Source: Catenovulum agarivorans YM01
Lineage (GTDB): Bacteria; Pseudomonadota; Gammaproteobacteria; Enterobacterales; Alteromonadaceae
NCBI RefSeq assembly: GCF_000281085.1
Contig: NZ_JH767535.1
Coordinates: 82,736 to 146,735, forward strand
Length of the DNA: 64,000 bases
Reading direction: 5' to 3'
Part shown: positions 17,644 through 24,660 of the stretch, piece by piece
Position numbering within the stretch: the first letter of the stretch is position 1
How the letters are laid out: each line of letters opens with the position of its first letter
The notes under the pieces: generated by a model
The model's input: the letters and a program-made list of their open reading frames with translations, nothing else
Databases searched by the model: none
Told to the model about the DNA's origin: nothing
Position numbers and translations under genes: made by a program

Positions 17644-17720
17644 GCTGATGAGTTGTTATCGATTTTTGACTTGGTGCAGTTGGATAAGCACTAGAACATG
17701 ATTATCGCAACAGGAGTTGT

Positions 17721-17840
17721 CGAACAAGTCCAAGAGTATAATTTTCGCAAAAACGCTGTGAATACATCCGTGTACGCTCTGCTTTTTCATCCATGAAAAA
17801 GAGGTTTTGCTCTAAATTATATCTCTTACACTTGTTCTAG
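17721..17840 (+). repeat. Palindromic repeat, copy E, with different arms and hairpin
   Basis: The core keeps CGCAAAAACGCTGTGAATAC and TTTTGCTCTAAATTAT but has the second hairpin type, CTTTTTCAT-CC-ATGAAAAAG. The arms GAACAAGTCCAAGAGTATAATT and AATTATATCTCTTACACTTGTTC pair with each other and are unrelated to the arms of copies B-D, although it lies in the same array. Confidence 0.85.
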
Positions 17841-18000
17841 TTAACCTCTGAACTTGCTTGGACATGCGCTGGTGGTGTTTGACGTTTTTGCGATAATTAT
17901 GCTCTAGCATGTGTTCAATAGGCACGATGTTTCAGACAAATTTGGACATGCACTTAGGTGCATAATTTATAGATATAAAAAAGGATTAAAGGAATTAAGC

Positions 18001-20775
18001 ATGAATCCGGTTTTGAGTTGTAGCGGAGTCGCGCTGACATTTCTTCTTTTGTTTGGGTGTACACAAGACACGCAAACAAACGATGAGTCAGGAAAACAAT
18101 TAGATCCTGTGTTGGTTGAATACCCTGTGGTGTTTTTACAGCGCAGCGTCAGCTATTCGGTTGACGACCAAACGATTCAAGCCAGTCATGAGTTTTTAAA
18201 CCCTACTAAATTTAACCCAGGTGCTGCTATTTGGCTTAAGCACAATGCCTCGGTTCTATCGAAAGCGACAAATATCAGTGATGCTTTTTTTCAACAGTAT
18301 TTTGGCGAAAATGCTGTATTCGATATTAAAGATTTAACCTTAGCGCCAAATGGCGACGAGTTGCTCTTTTCGCTAAAAGTACAATTTACCGGTGATGATG
18401 TAGCAGAGTTAAACGAGCAACAAACCTGGAATATTTGGTCGTATCAACATTCGAGTAAAACTTTTTATCCAATTATTCAAAGTGACGAAATTGCCAATTT
18501 AGCCGATGATTTTTCGCCGAAATATTTACCGGATGGCCGCATTGTTTTTGCTTCTACCCGCCAGCAAACATCAAAAGCCTTGTTGCTTGACGAAGGCAGG
18601 CCACAGTATTTAGCACTAAATGATAGGCGTGATGCAACGTCAATAAACTTACATGTTATGGATGATTTGGGGCAAAACATTCAGCAAATCACCTTTAATA
18701 TGAATCACGATTTGTATCCGCATGTTTTGGACGACGGTAGTATTTTATATAACCGTTGGGATACCAATGGTAATAATCGCATCAGCTTGTATCGAGTAAA
18801 TCCTGACGGTAGCGAAAATTCTTATGTTTATGGTTGGTCTACCGAGCAACATAGCATTAATGAAAACTTAGAGTTACCCAGCCGTTTTCGCCGTTTTATC
18901 AATATGGATGATGGCAATTTATTATGGTTAGCCGAGCAAGAAGCAGACAGCGAATTTAAAATTATCCCTATTCTATTAAATATCAATGATTATGTTGAAG
19001 ATAATTTAGATATTACCGCTGAGGATATTGAAACCGCATCAACGCAAAAATACCCCTTGCTCAGCCAATTTAATTTTGATTTTAATCTGGCAGATGAAGA
19101 CTTAACCACTTACTCGGGTCAGTTGGCAGATTTATTCCCTATGCAGGATGGCAGCGGCCGTTTGTTATTAAGCTTGAGTTTATGTCGGGTTATCCACCAA
19201 GAAAAAGTAAAAACTTGTCAACAAGTTAAAGATGTAGCTGCTGAGGAATATCAACTAGCGCCGCCAGCTTACGAGTTATGGTTGTACGATCCAACCAACA
19301 AAACTCAGCAGTTAGTGAATCGCAGCACATCAAATACCCAAGCAGAGCAAACCGAGCAAAGTGAATCTACTAACCAAGTAGAAAATCAGATTATTGAACA
19401 AGCTTTTGTGATGCAGCCTTACGTAGCGCCAGCGATTAAAAATACAGATGGGAATATCTCGCCTGAGTTGGCCGCGGAAAACTTGGGGGTATTAGATATC
19501 GCCAGTGTGTTTGATATGGATGGAGAGCTTGATTACGGCAGTTCAATTGGCCAGTTACAAGATTTAACTTTGCACAATCAAAACGATATGCCGGTTAAAA
19601 TGGTACGTTTTATTCGTGGTGTGCCAATGCCGCCGCGAGATGTACGCACAATCCGAGGGACTGATTTTGGCCGTAGCTCGGGTCAACTTATGCGCGAAAT
19701 TATTGGTTATGCGCCAATTGAGCCAGATGGTTCAGTAAAAGTTACTTTACCAGCCAATACACCTTTTATGCTGAGTTTGGTAGATGAAAATGGTCAACGT
19801 ATTGGTAGACGCCATCAGCATTGGATAAGCTTAACCGCGGGGGAAACGCTCAAATGTACAGGCTGTCATGACAGAAATACCCCATCAACCCATGGCAGGT
19901 TAGATAGCCAAGTTGAGCCAATTAATTCGGGTGCTGCAGCAAGTGGTGCTTTTAACGCTGGCAAAACAGATTTAACCGCAGAAATTGGCGAAACAATGGC
20001 ACAAACTAAATGGCGGCTTTTAGGCGCACAATTTGTTAAAGCGGATATGCAGTTAACCGATGTTTGGACAGACACCAGCAATAGTGCCGCACAGCCAGCG
20101 CTCGAACAAATAAACTTAGTTTATGCAGACTTACAAACGCCACAACCTGAAGGTGTTGTATGTTTTAGCCAATGGCAATTTTATTGCCGCATCTCAATTA
20201 ATTACCCATGGCATATTCAGCCTATTTGGGACTTATCACGTGAAGTTTTTGACCCTACAACCCTAGATGATGAAAACCCTGTGGTGATAGGCAATAATCA
20301 ATGTACCGCCTGCCATGCAGCTCAAGATGCAGATGGTTTAGCACAAGTACCGCCAGGGCAATTAGACTTAAGCAATAGTGCATCAACTGAGCAAGCGCGT
20401 CACTTTACCAGCTATCGAGAACTTATGTTTAATGATGTTGAACAAGAGGTTGTGGACGGTATTTTGCAAGACAAACTTATTCAACAAACCGATGGTGACG
20501 GTAACCCATTATTCGAAGTTGACGAAGAAGGGGAGTTGATTTTAGATGAAAATGAGCAGCCTATTCCTGTATTAACCACCATTCCTGTACGCAATATTCT
20601 CTCAACGGGTGGGGCACGTAGCAGTTCAAGGTTTTTCCAGTTATTCAGCGAATTTGATGCCGACAGCCAAACGGTTGATCACACAAACATGCTTAGCCCA
20701 GCAGAGTTAAGACTGATCTCTGAATGGTTAGATTTGGGCGGTCAGTATTACAACAATCCATTTTATCCTCAATAA
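18001..20775 (+). CDS. Di-haem HzsA-like lipoprotein with PD40-type repeats
   Basis: The start at ATG 18001 follows AAAGGA at 17989-17994 and gives a lipoprotein signal (LLLFGC). The 924-residue product has beta-propeller-like PD40 segments around residues 160-300 (PKYLPDGRIVFASTR; YPHVLDDGSILYNRWDTNGN). It also has a C-terminal half similar to the hydrazine synthase alpha-subunit middle domain family (VRFIRGVPMPPRD, IGYAPIEPDGSVKVTLPANTPFML). Two c-type haem sites follow: CTGCH at 619-623 and CTACH at 768-772. It ends with an HTNMLSPAELRLISEWLDLGGQY motif typical of these cytochromes. It should be an envelope-anchored electron carrier or oxidoreductase; hydrazine chemistry is not implied. 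It heads the long plus-strand string, 17 bases before the next gene. Confidence 0.7.
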   Translation: MNPVLSCSGVALTFLLLFGCTQDTQTNDESGKQLDPVLVEYPVVFLQRSVSYSVDDQTIQASHEFLNPTKFNPGAAIWLKHNASVLSKATNISDAFFQQYFGENAVFDIKDLTLAPNGDELLFSLKVQFTGDDVAELNEQQTWNIWSYQHSSKTFYPIIQSDEIANLADDFSPKYLPDGRIVFASTRQQTSKALLLDEGRPQYLALNDRRDATSINLHVMDDLGQNIQQITFNMNHDLYPHVLDDGSILYNRWDTNGNNRISLYRVNPDGSENSYVYGWSTEQHSINENLELPSRFRRFINMDDGNLLWLAEQEADSEFKIIPILLNINDYVEDNLDITAEDIETASTQKYPLLSQFNFDFNLADEDLTTYSGQLADLFPMQDGSGRLLLSLSLCRVIHQEKVKTCQQVKDVAAEEYQLAPPAYELWLYDPTNKTQQLVNRSTSNTQAEQTEQSESTNQVENQIIEQAFVMQPYVAPAIKNTDGNISPELAAENLGVLDIASVFDMDGELDYGSSIGQLQDLTLHNQNDMPVKMVRFIRGVPMPPRDVRTIRGTDFGRSSGQLMREIIGYAPIEPDGSVKVTLPANTPFMLSLVDENGQRIGRRHQHWISLTAGETLKCTGCHDRNTPSTHGRLDSQVEPINSGAAASGAFNAGKTDLTAEIGETMAQTKWRLLGAQFVKADMQLTDVWTDTSNSAAQPALEQINLVYADLQTPQPEGVVCFSQWQFYCRISINYPWHIQPIWDLSREVFDPTTLDDENPVVIGNNQCTACHAAQDADGLAQVPPGQLDLSNSASTEQARHFTSYRELMFNDVEQEVVDGILQDKLIQQTDGDGNPLFEVDEEGELILDENEQPIPVLTTIPVRNILSTGGARSSSRFFQLFSEFDADSQTVDHTNMLSPAELRLISEWLDLGGQYYNNPFYPQ

Positions 20776-20792
20776 AGGAATAAAAGTTAACT

Positions 20793-21560
20793 ATGCAAAG
20801 TATGGATAAAATGATTAAACAATTAGCACTGCTTTTATTGATGTTTTTGAGTTTACCTGCGTGGGTAAATGCACAAACAACTAACAGTGAACAAGGCAAT
20901 ACACTTGAAGTAAATGTAGCTTTTGTCGAATTACATTCAGGCCCTGGTTGGGCATATCCAGTCACCAATGTAATAGAAAAAGGTGAAATGCTCAGTATTG
21001 AGCGCAAACGTGGATCTTGGATAAAAGTAATAGACAGGCGTACAAACCAAGGTTGGGTGCATATAGATGCATTTAAACAACTAACCACAGCAACACAAAA
21101 AATATCAGATTTAGCCATCAGCCAAGATGATTATTTAGCGCGTGATTGGGAAGTTGGTGTATTGTTTGGACAAATGCAAGAAGCGACATATTACAGCTTA
21201 AATTTGAGCTACCAGTTTGACGCAAGTGTTGCCGCCGAGCTAACTGCAGGTAAGGTTTTAGGGCAAAGCTCTAATAGTGATATTTATAGTTTGCAACTGA
21301 CTATGCATTTGTTCCCTGATTGGACGGTAACACCATATGTATCAGCTGGTGGCGGTTACATGCATATTCAGCCGCATTCAGTGTTGGCACAAGCAGAAAC
21401 ACGTAGCCACACGCTAATGTTAGCGGCGTTTGGTTTGAAATATCATTTGGCAAGAAACTTTGTCATTCGCGCTGAAGCACAGCAAGCTTTGGCATTAACA
21501 GATCGTGATTTAAATGAAGATTTAACCATATGGAAACTTGGGATAAGCGCATTTTTCTAA
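20793..21560 (+). CDS. SH3-domain plus outer membrane beta-barrel protein
   Basis: The 255-residue precursor has a signal peptide (ending PAWVNAQ). A bacterial SH3 domain follows at about residues 33-90 (VNVAFVELHSGPGWAYPVTNVIEKGE...GSWIKVIDRRTNQGWVHI), then an eight-strand-like barrel with alternating residues that ends in a C-terminal Phe (WKLGISAFF). SH3b domains often bind peptidoglycan, so the protein could tie the outer membrane to the wall. It follows the haem lipoprotein by 17 bases, and its end overlaps the next gene by 31 bases, showing tight coupling. Exact function unknown. Confidence 0.7.
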   Translation: MQSMDKMIKQLALLLLMFLSLPAWVNAQTTNSEQGNTLEVNVAFVELHSGPGWAYPVTNVIEKGEMLSIERKRGSWIKVIDRRTNQGWVHIDAFKQLTTATQKISDLAISQDDYLARDWEVGVLFGQMQEATYYSLNLSYQFDASVAAELTAGKVLGQSSNSDIYSLQLTMHLFPDWTVTPYVSAGGGYMHIQPHSVLAQAETRSHTLMLAAFGLKYHLARNFVIRAEAQQALALTDRDLNEDLTIWKLGISAFF

Positions 21561-22165
21561 ATAAAATTTTGCCAATGGTATGTGTGTTGGCAATGGCAGT
21601 GTTTGCCACACAAGTGCAAGCTGAAGATGAAAAAACAACTCGTGAGATAACTTTAGATAAGCTCGACGATGAAAATTTTTCTATTGGTGTGCAGGCAGGC
21701 ATATTAAGCATCGAAGATTTTGGTTCAGACACTTGGTATCAAGCCAATTTAAGTTATCACTTAAATGAGTTTTTCTACTTCAAGGCTAATTACGCGCAAG
21801 GTGAAGGGGGATTAACTAGCTTTGAAAAGCTCGCTAATGTGTCGCCTTTGTTAGACGACGAGCAAAGAAAACTGAAATATTATGGGTTAAATGTCGGTTA
21901 TAACCTAATGCCAGGCGAAGTGTTTATTACTCCCGAACTTGCATTTAATAGTGCATTTTCCTTCGAATTAGGTGGGGGCAATGTGCAATTTGCAGGGCAA
22001 GACCAATTTGCATTAGCGATTGCTAGCCAATTTCGGGTGTTTTTAACCGACTGGCTTGCATGGGATATCTCAATGCAAAACTTAATTTTTGATACTCAAA
22101 TTACTGGTGTGAATAAAACCACCCACAACTTGAGTTTTAATACTGGATTTTCAATTTATTTTTAA
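21530..22165 (+). CDS. Outer membrane beta-barrel protein
   Basis: The 211-residue precursor begins inside the end of the preceding gene, in another frame, and has a signal peptide (ILPMVCVLAMAVFATQVQA). The mature part (FSIGVQAGILSIEDFGSDTWYQANLSYHLNEFFYFKANYAQGEG) has the amphipathic strands of a small barrel and ends GFSIYF with a terminal Phe. It resembles the barrel part of its upstream neighbour, so the two may be diverged duplicates. It is 11 bases from the TlpA gene. No specific function is recognised. Confidence 0.65.
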   Translation: METWDKRIFLNKILPMVCVLAMAVFATQVQAEDEKTTREITLDKLDDENFSIGVQAGILSIEDFGSDTWYQANLSYHLNEFFYFKANYAQGEGGLTSFEKLANVSPLLDDEQRKLKYYGLNVGYNLMPGEVFITPELAFNSAFSFELGGGNVQFAGQDQFALAIASQFRVFLTDWLAWDISMQNLIFDTQITGVNKTTHNLSFNTGFSIYF

Positions 22166-22176
22166 CGGGTTGCAAA

Positions 22177-22707
22177 ATGACTTTAGCGATAAATAACTAT
22201 CTAAATAAATTTAAAAAAGGCTGTAAAGCTGCGCTTGTATCCATCAGTTTATTGGCTGTGGCAAACAACGCATGGGCGTTAGAAGAAAACCAACCAGCAC
22301 CAGATTTCACATTAAAAACGGTTGCAGGTAACAACGTAAAATTGTCTGAACAAAAAGGACAAATTATATTGCTGAACTTTTGGGCATCATGGTGTGGCCC
22401 TTGCCGCAAAGAAATGCCAGCACTAGAAGATTTACATCAGCAATTTAGTGATTTAGGTGTTGCTGTTTGGGGCGTTAATGTTGAGCAAGACCCAGAGCCG
22501 GGCAAAGGCTTTTTAAAAGAAATTGAAGTGTCTTTCCCTATTATGTTTGATAGCGAAAATACTGTAACTGCAGCCTATGAAGTTGCCGCTATGCCAACAA
22601 CAATTTTAATTGATAGAGATGGCAAAGTAAGAGCCGAATTTAAAGGATATAAAGCAGGTTATGAAAAGAAATATGCTAAAGCAATTAAGCAGCTTATTCG
22701 TGAATAA
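22177..22707 (+). CDS. TlpA-like thiol:disulfide protein
   Basis: The 176-residue precursor has an N-terminal export signal and a complete thioredoxin fold of the TlpA/ResA type: PAPDFTLKTVAGNNVKLSEQKG, the active site FWASWCGPCRKEMP (Cys73/Cys76), and the cis-Pro loop AMPTTILIDRDGKV. In this family the role is reduction of Cys pairs outside the cytoplasm, often apocytochrome c haem-site cysteines. In DUF4266/DUF3570 clusters a TlpA-like gene is a regular partner. The end of the gene overlaps the DUF4266 gene. Confidence 0.85.
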   Translation: MTLAINNYLNKFKKGCKAALVSISLLAVANNAWALEENQPAPDFTLKTVAGNNVKLSEQKGQIILLNFWASWCGPCRKEMPALEDLHQQFSDLGVAVWGVNVEQDPEPGKGFLKEIEVSFPIMFDSENTVTAAYEVAAMPTTILIDRDGKVRAEFKGYKAGYEKKYAKAIKQLIRE

Positions 22708-22927
22708 ACTTGCCATAATGGTTTTATTAATTAGCTGTAGTGCTATTTCTGGCTGCAGTTCTATAAAACCTTGGGTACAACCTTACGAGCGGCAAAACTT
22801 AGCTGATCCTATCATGAGTGCAAGTCGCCATGGTATTGCAGCAAGCCATGCCGCGCACGTATACGAAGCTAGGGAAGCTGCGCGTGGCGCAGAAGGCACT
22901 GGAGGCGGTGGTTGTGGCTGTAACTAA
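22661..22927 (+). CDS. DUF4266 small lipoprotein with Gly/Cys-rich tail
   Basis: The 88-residue product (or about 75 residues if GTG at 22700 is used, which would leave only an eight-base overlap with tlpA) has a lipobox AISGC. The DUF4266 body follows: WVQPYERQNLADPIM, HAAHVYEAREAARGAEG and the end GTGGGGCGCN. The Gly-rich CGC tail is a constant feature of the family as I know it. The small size, surface anchoring and C-terminal cysteines suggest a structural or cofactor-binding role next to the TlpA reductase and the DUF3570 barrel. Codons of the Gly tail also contain GGAGG, the ribosome site for the next gene. Confidence 0.8.
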   Translation: MKRNMLKQLSSLFVNKLAIMVLLISCSAISGCSSIKPWVQPYERQNLADPIMSASRHGIAASHAAHVYEAREAARGAEGTGGGGCGCN

Positions 22928-24068
22928 ACACTTGTTTAACTTCATTCAGTTATTGCTGACAACTCTAACTCTGTTGTTATCCAGCACAGTTAAAGCCGCA
23001 GTTTTAGAAGATGATAAAGTTGAAGTTATGTACCACAGTTATGAAGGTGGTGGCATGAAAATAGACGGTCCAGCTGTACTTATTCGCAAAAAAGCCTCTG
23101 AGTCGTTTGCTGTCAGTGCATTTTATTATGCTGATACCATAAGCTCGGCCTCTGTGGATGTAATGAGTACCGCCAGCCCGTATGAAGAAGAGCGTGACGA
23201 GCTAAATTTAGGTTTTGAATACCTAAATAACAAAACTCAAATGACCTTATCGCTGCGTCAAAGTGAAGAAGATGATTACCTAGCTCAGTCAGTTAGTTTT
23301 AATGTATCACACGATACTTTTGGTGATTTAACAACAGTTCAACTTGGTATTTCCTATGGGGATGATGAAGTAAAGCGCAATGGCGACGACAATTTTATCG
23401 CGCAAACCCAAAGCTACCGAGTTCGCACTGGCATCAGTCAAATTTTAACTTCCAATTTAATTGCGAGCTTCGAATTAGAAGCAATCGCTAGCAACGGCTT
23501 TTTAAACAATCCATATCGAGCTGTCCGTTTTATTGATGAAGAATCAGAATCGGGTGTCGGTTACCAACCAGAGGTTTATCCAGAAACGCGTAACTCTCTA
23601 GCTGGTAAATTATCACTACGTTATTTTCTGCCTTGGCGAGCCGCAGTTGTGCTGAGCTATCGCGGTTTTAAAGATAGCTGGGATATTCAAGCATCTGATT
23701 ACGAAATTTTGTTTCGCCAACCCATTTTTACCGATTGGGAATTTGAATTAAAAACGCGTCATTATCAGCAAACTCAAGCTGAGTTTTATCAAGATTTATA
23801 CCCATATCGCAACGCACAAAATTACTTAGCACGCGACAAAGAGCTGAGTGAATTTACTGATACCACAATTGGTGCAAGTTTAACTTACATTGTACCCAAA
23901 GCTTATCAGCCCTTTGATTGGCCAGCAGAAATGAGTGTGCAGTGGGACAGAATTGATTTTGATTATCATAATTTTAGAGACACTCAACAGCAAGCGCCGA
24001 TAGGTGAAGAGCCTTTGTATCAGTTTTCCGCTGATGTTATTCGTGTGTTTGCCAGCATTTATTTTTAA
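22914..24068 (+). CDS. DUF3570 outer membrane beta-barrel protein
   Basis: The start is assigned to GTG at 22914, eight bases after GGAGG (22901-22905), because it gives a signal peptide (FIQLLLTTLTLLLSSTVKA). Longer frames run back through DUF4266 without one. The 384-residue protein follows DUF3570: VEVMYHSYEGGGMKIDGPAVLIRKK at the mature N-terminus, many amphipathic strands, and a C-terminal FASIYF. It would be a 12-16-strand outer membrane barrel. DUF3570 and DUF4266 are usually neighbours. From memory, published surveys of extracytoplasmic flavinylation list this pair with ApbE and thioredoxin genes; the apbE here is about 12 kb upstream. Confidence 0.78.
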   Translation: MAVTKHLFNFIQLLLTTLTLLLSSTVKAAVLEDDKVEVMYHSYEGGGMKIDGPAVLIRKKASESFAVSAFYYADTISSASVDVMSTASPYEEERDELNLGFEYLNNKTQMTLSLRQSEEDDYLAQSVSFNVSHDTFGDLTTVQLGISYGDDEVKRNGDDNFIAQTQSYRVRTGISQILTSNLIASFELEAIASNGFLNNPYRAVRFIDEESESGVGYQPEVYPETRNSLAGKLSLRYFLPWRAAVVLSYRGFKDSWDIQASDYEILFRQPIFTDWEFELKTRHYQQTQAEFYQDLYPYRNAQNYLARDKELSEFTDTTIGASLTYIVPKAYQPFDWPAEMSVQWDRIDFDYHNFRDTQQQAPIGEEPLYQFSADVIRVFASIYF

Positions 24069-24118
24069 GTGCCCAAAGCCAGGTAGCCATAACTAGTATT
24101 AGAGGCAAGGAACAGGAT

Positions 24119-24658
24119 ATGAAAATGTATAAGCAGTTATTAAAAGTAGTTTTGGTGGTTAGCAGCATCAGTTTTGCCAGCAGCTTTTTTAATATAGCTA
24201 TGGCAAATAACAGTGAGTTGAATCAATCAATTCAAGATCTCAAACAACAAGTATTAGAGCTCAATCGCAAACTGTTTATTTTAGAAGAAGATTTATTGTT
24301 TCCTGCAAGTAACCAATTAGCGGTATTTATTTCATTAGACGTCGGCCAGTTTTTTAAGTTAGACAGTGTTGAGCTTAAACTAAACGACCAACCCATTGCA
24401 GGCACCTTGTACACCGACAGGCAGCGTACAGCGCTTGAACAAGGTGGTATTCAAAAACTCTTTATTGGCAATATCAAAGAGGGTGAGCATAACTTAACTG
24501 CGTTTTTTATTGGTTTAGACAAACAAGGCAATAACATTAAAAAAGCTAAACAGTTTAGTTTTGAAAAGCTTGATGAAGCCAGCATGATTGAGTTCAAGCT
24601 GGTGGATGATACTGGCAGCCAGCAAGCTAAAGTTGAAGTGGAAGAGTGGGTGCTATAA
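24119..24658 (+). CDS. Exported coiled-coil protein of unknown function
   Basis: The 179-residue precursor has a signal peptide (about residues 1-30) and a short coiled coil (NQSIQDLKQQVLELNRKLFILEEDLLF). A beta-rich domain follows (LAVFISLDVGQFFKLDSVELKLNDQPI...EGEHNLTAFFIGLDKQG) that looks immunoglobulin-like. An AGGAACAGGAT ribosome site precedes it. It belongs to the long string: 50 bases after DUF3570 and two bases before the next gene. The periplasmic position and coiled coil suggest an adaptor between barrel and TPR proteins; this is inference. Confidence 0.6.
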   Translation: MKMYKQLLKVVLVVSSISFASSFFNIAMANNSELNQSIQDLKQQVLELNRKLFILEEDLLFPASNQLAVFISLDVGQFFKLDSVELKLNDQPIAGTLYTDRQRTALEQGGIQKLFIGNIKEGEHNLTAFFIGLDKQGNNIKKAKQFSFEKLDEASMIEFKLVDDTGSQQAKVEVEEWVL

Positions 24659-24660
24659 AT

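Larger units (their letters stand above)
17195..17916 (+). repeat. Tandem array of the palindromic repeat (period about 161 bp)
   Basis: GATAAGCACTAGAA recurs at 17201, 17362, 17522 and 17683, spacings of 161, 160 and 161. Each unit holds a full palindromic repeat plus a linker (CTCATGAGT-GTTATTGG-TTTTGG-CTTGGTGCAGTTG). The fourth unit is cut after ATTATCGCAA, and a differently armed repeat (17721-17840) lies next. An inverted fragment, ACGTTTTTGCGATAATTATGC (17883 on), then closes a larger palindrome around it. The array fills the spacer 16998-18000 between two divergent operons. The 16998-17190 part shows no repeat or gene, and promoters for both operons must lie at the edges. Confidence 0.85.

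Noticed and set aside
17195..17916. CRISPR array
   Set aside because: The repeated unit is about 160 bases with conserved linkers and no unique 30-40-base spacers, and no cas genes are nearby. It is a tandem palindromic repeat.
18001..20775. Anammox-type hydrazine synthase
   Set aside because: Similarity is to the broad HzsA-related family; the other hydrazine synthase subunits and multi-haem oxidoreductase are absent, so hydrazine metabolism is not claimed.
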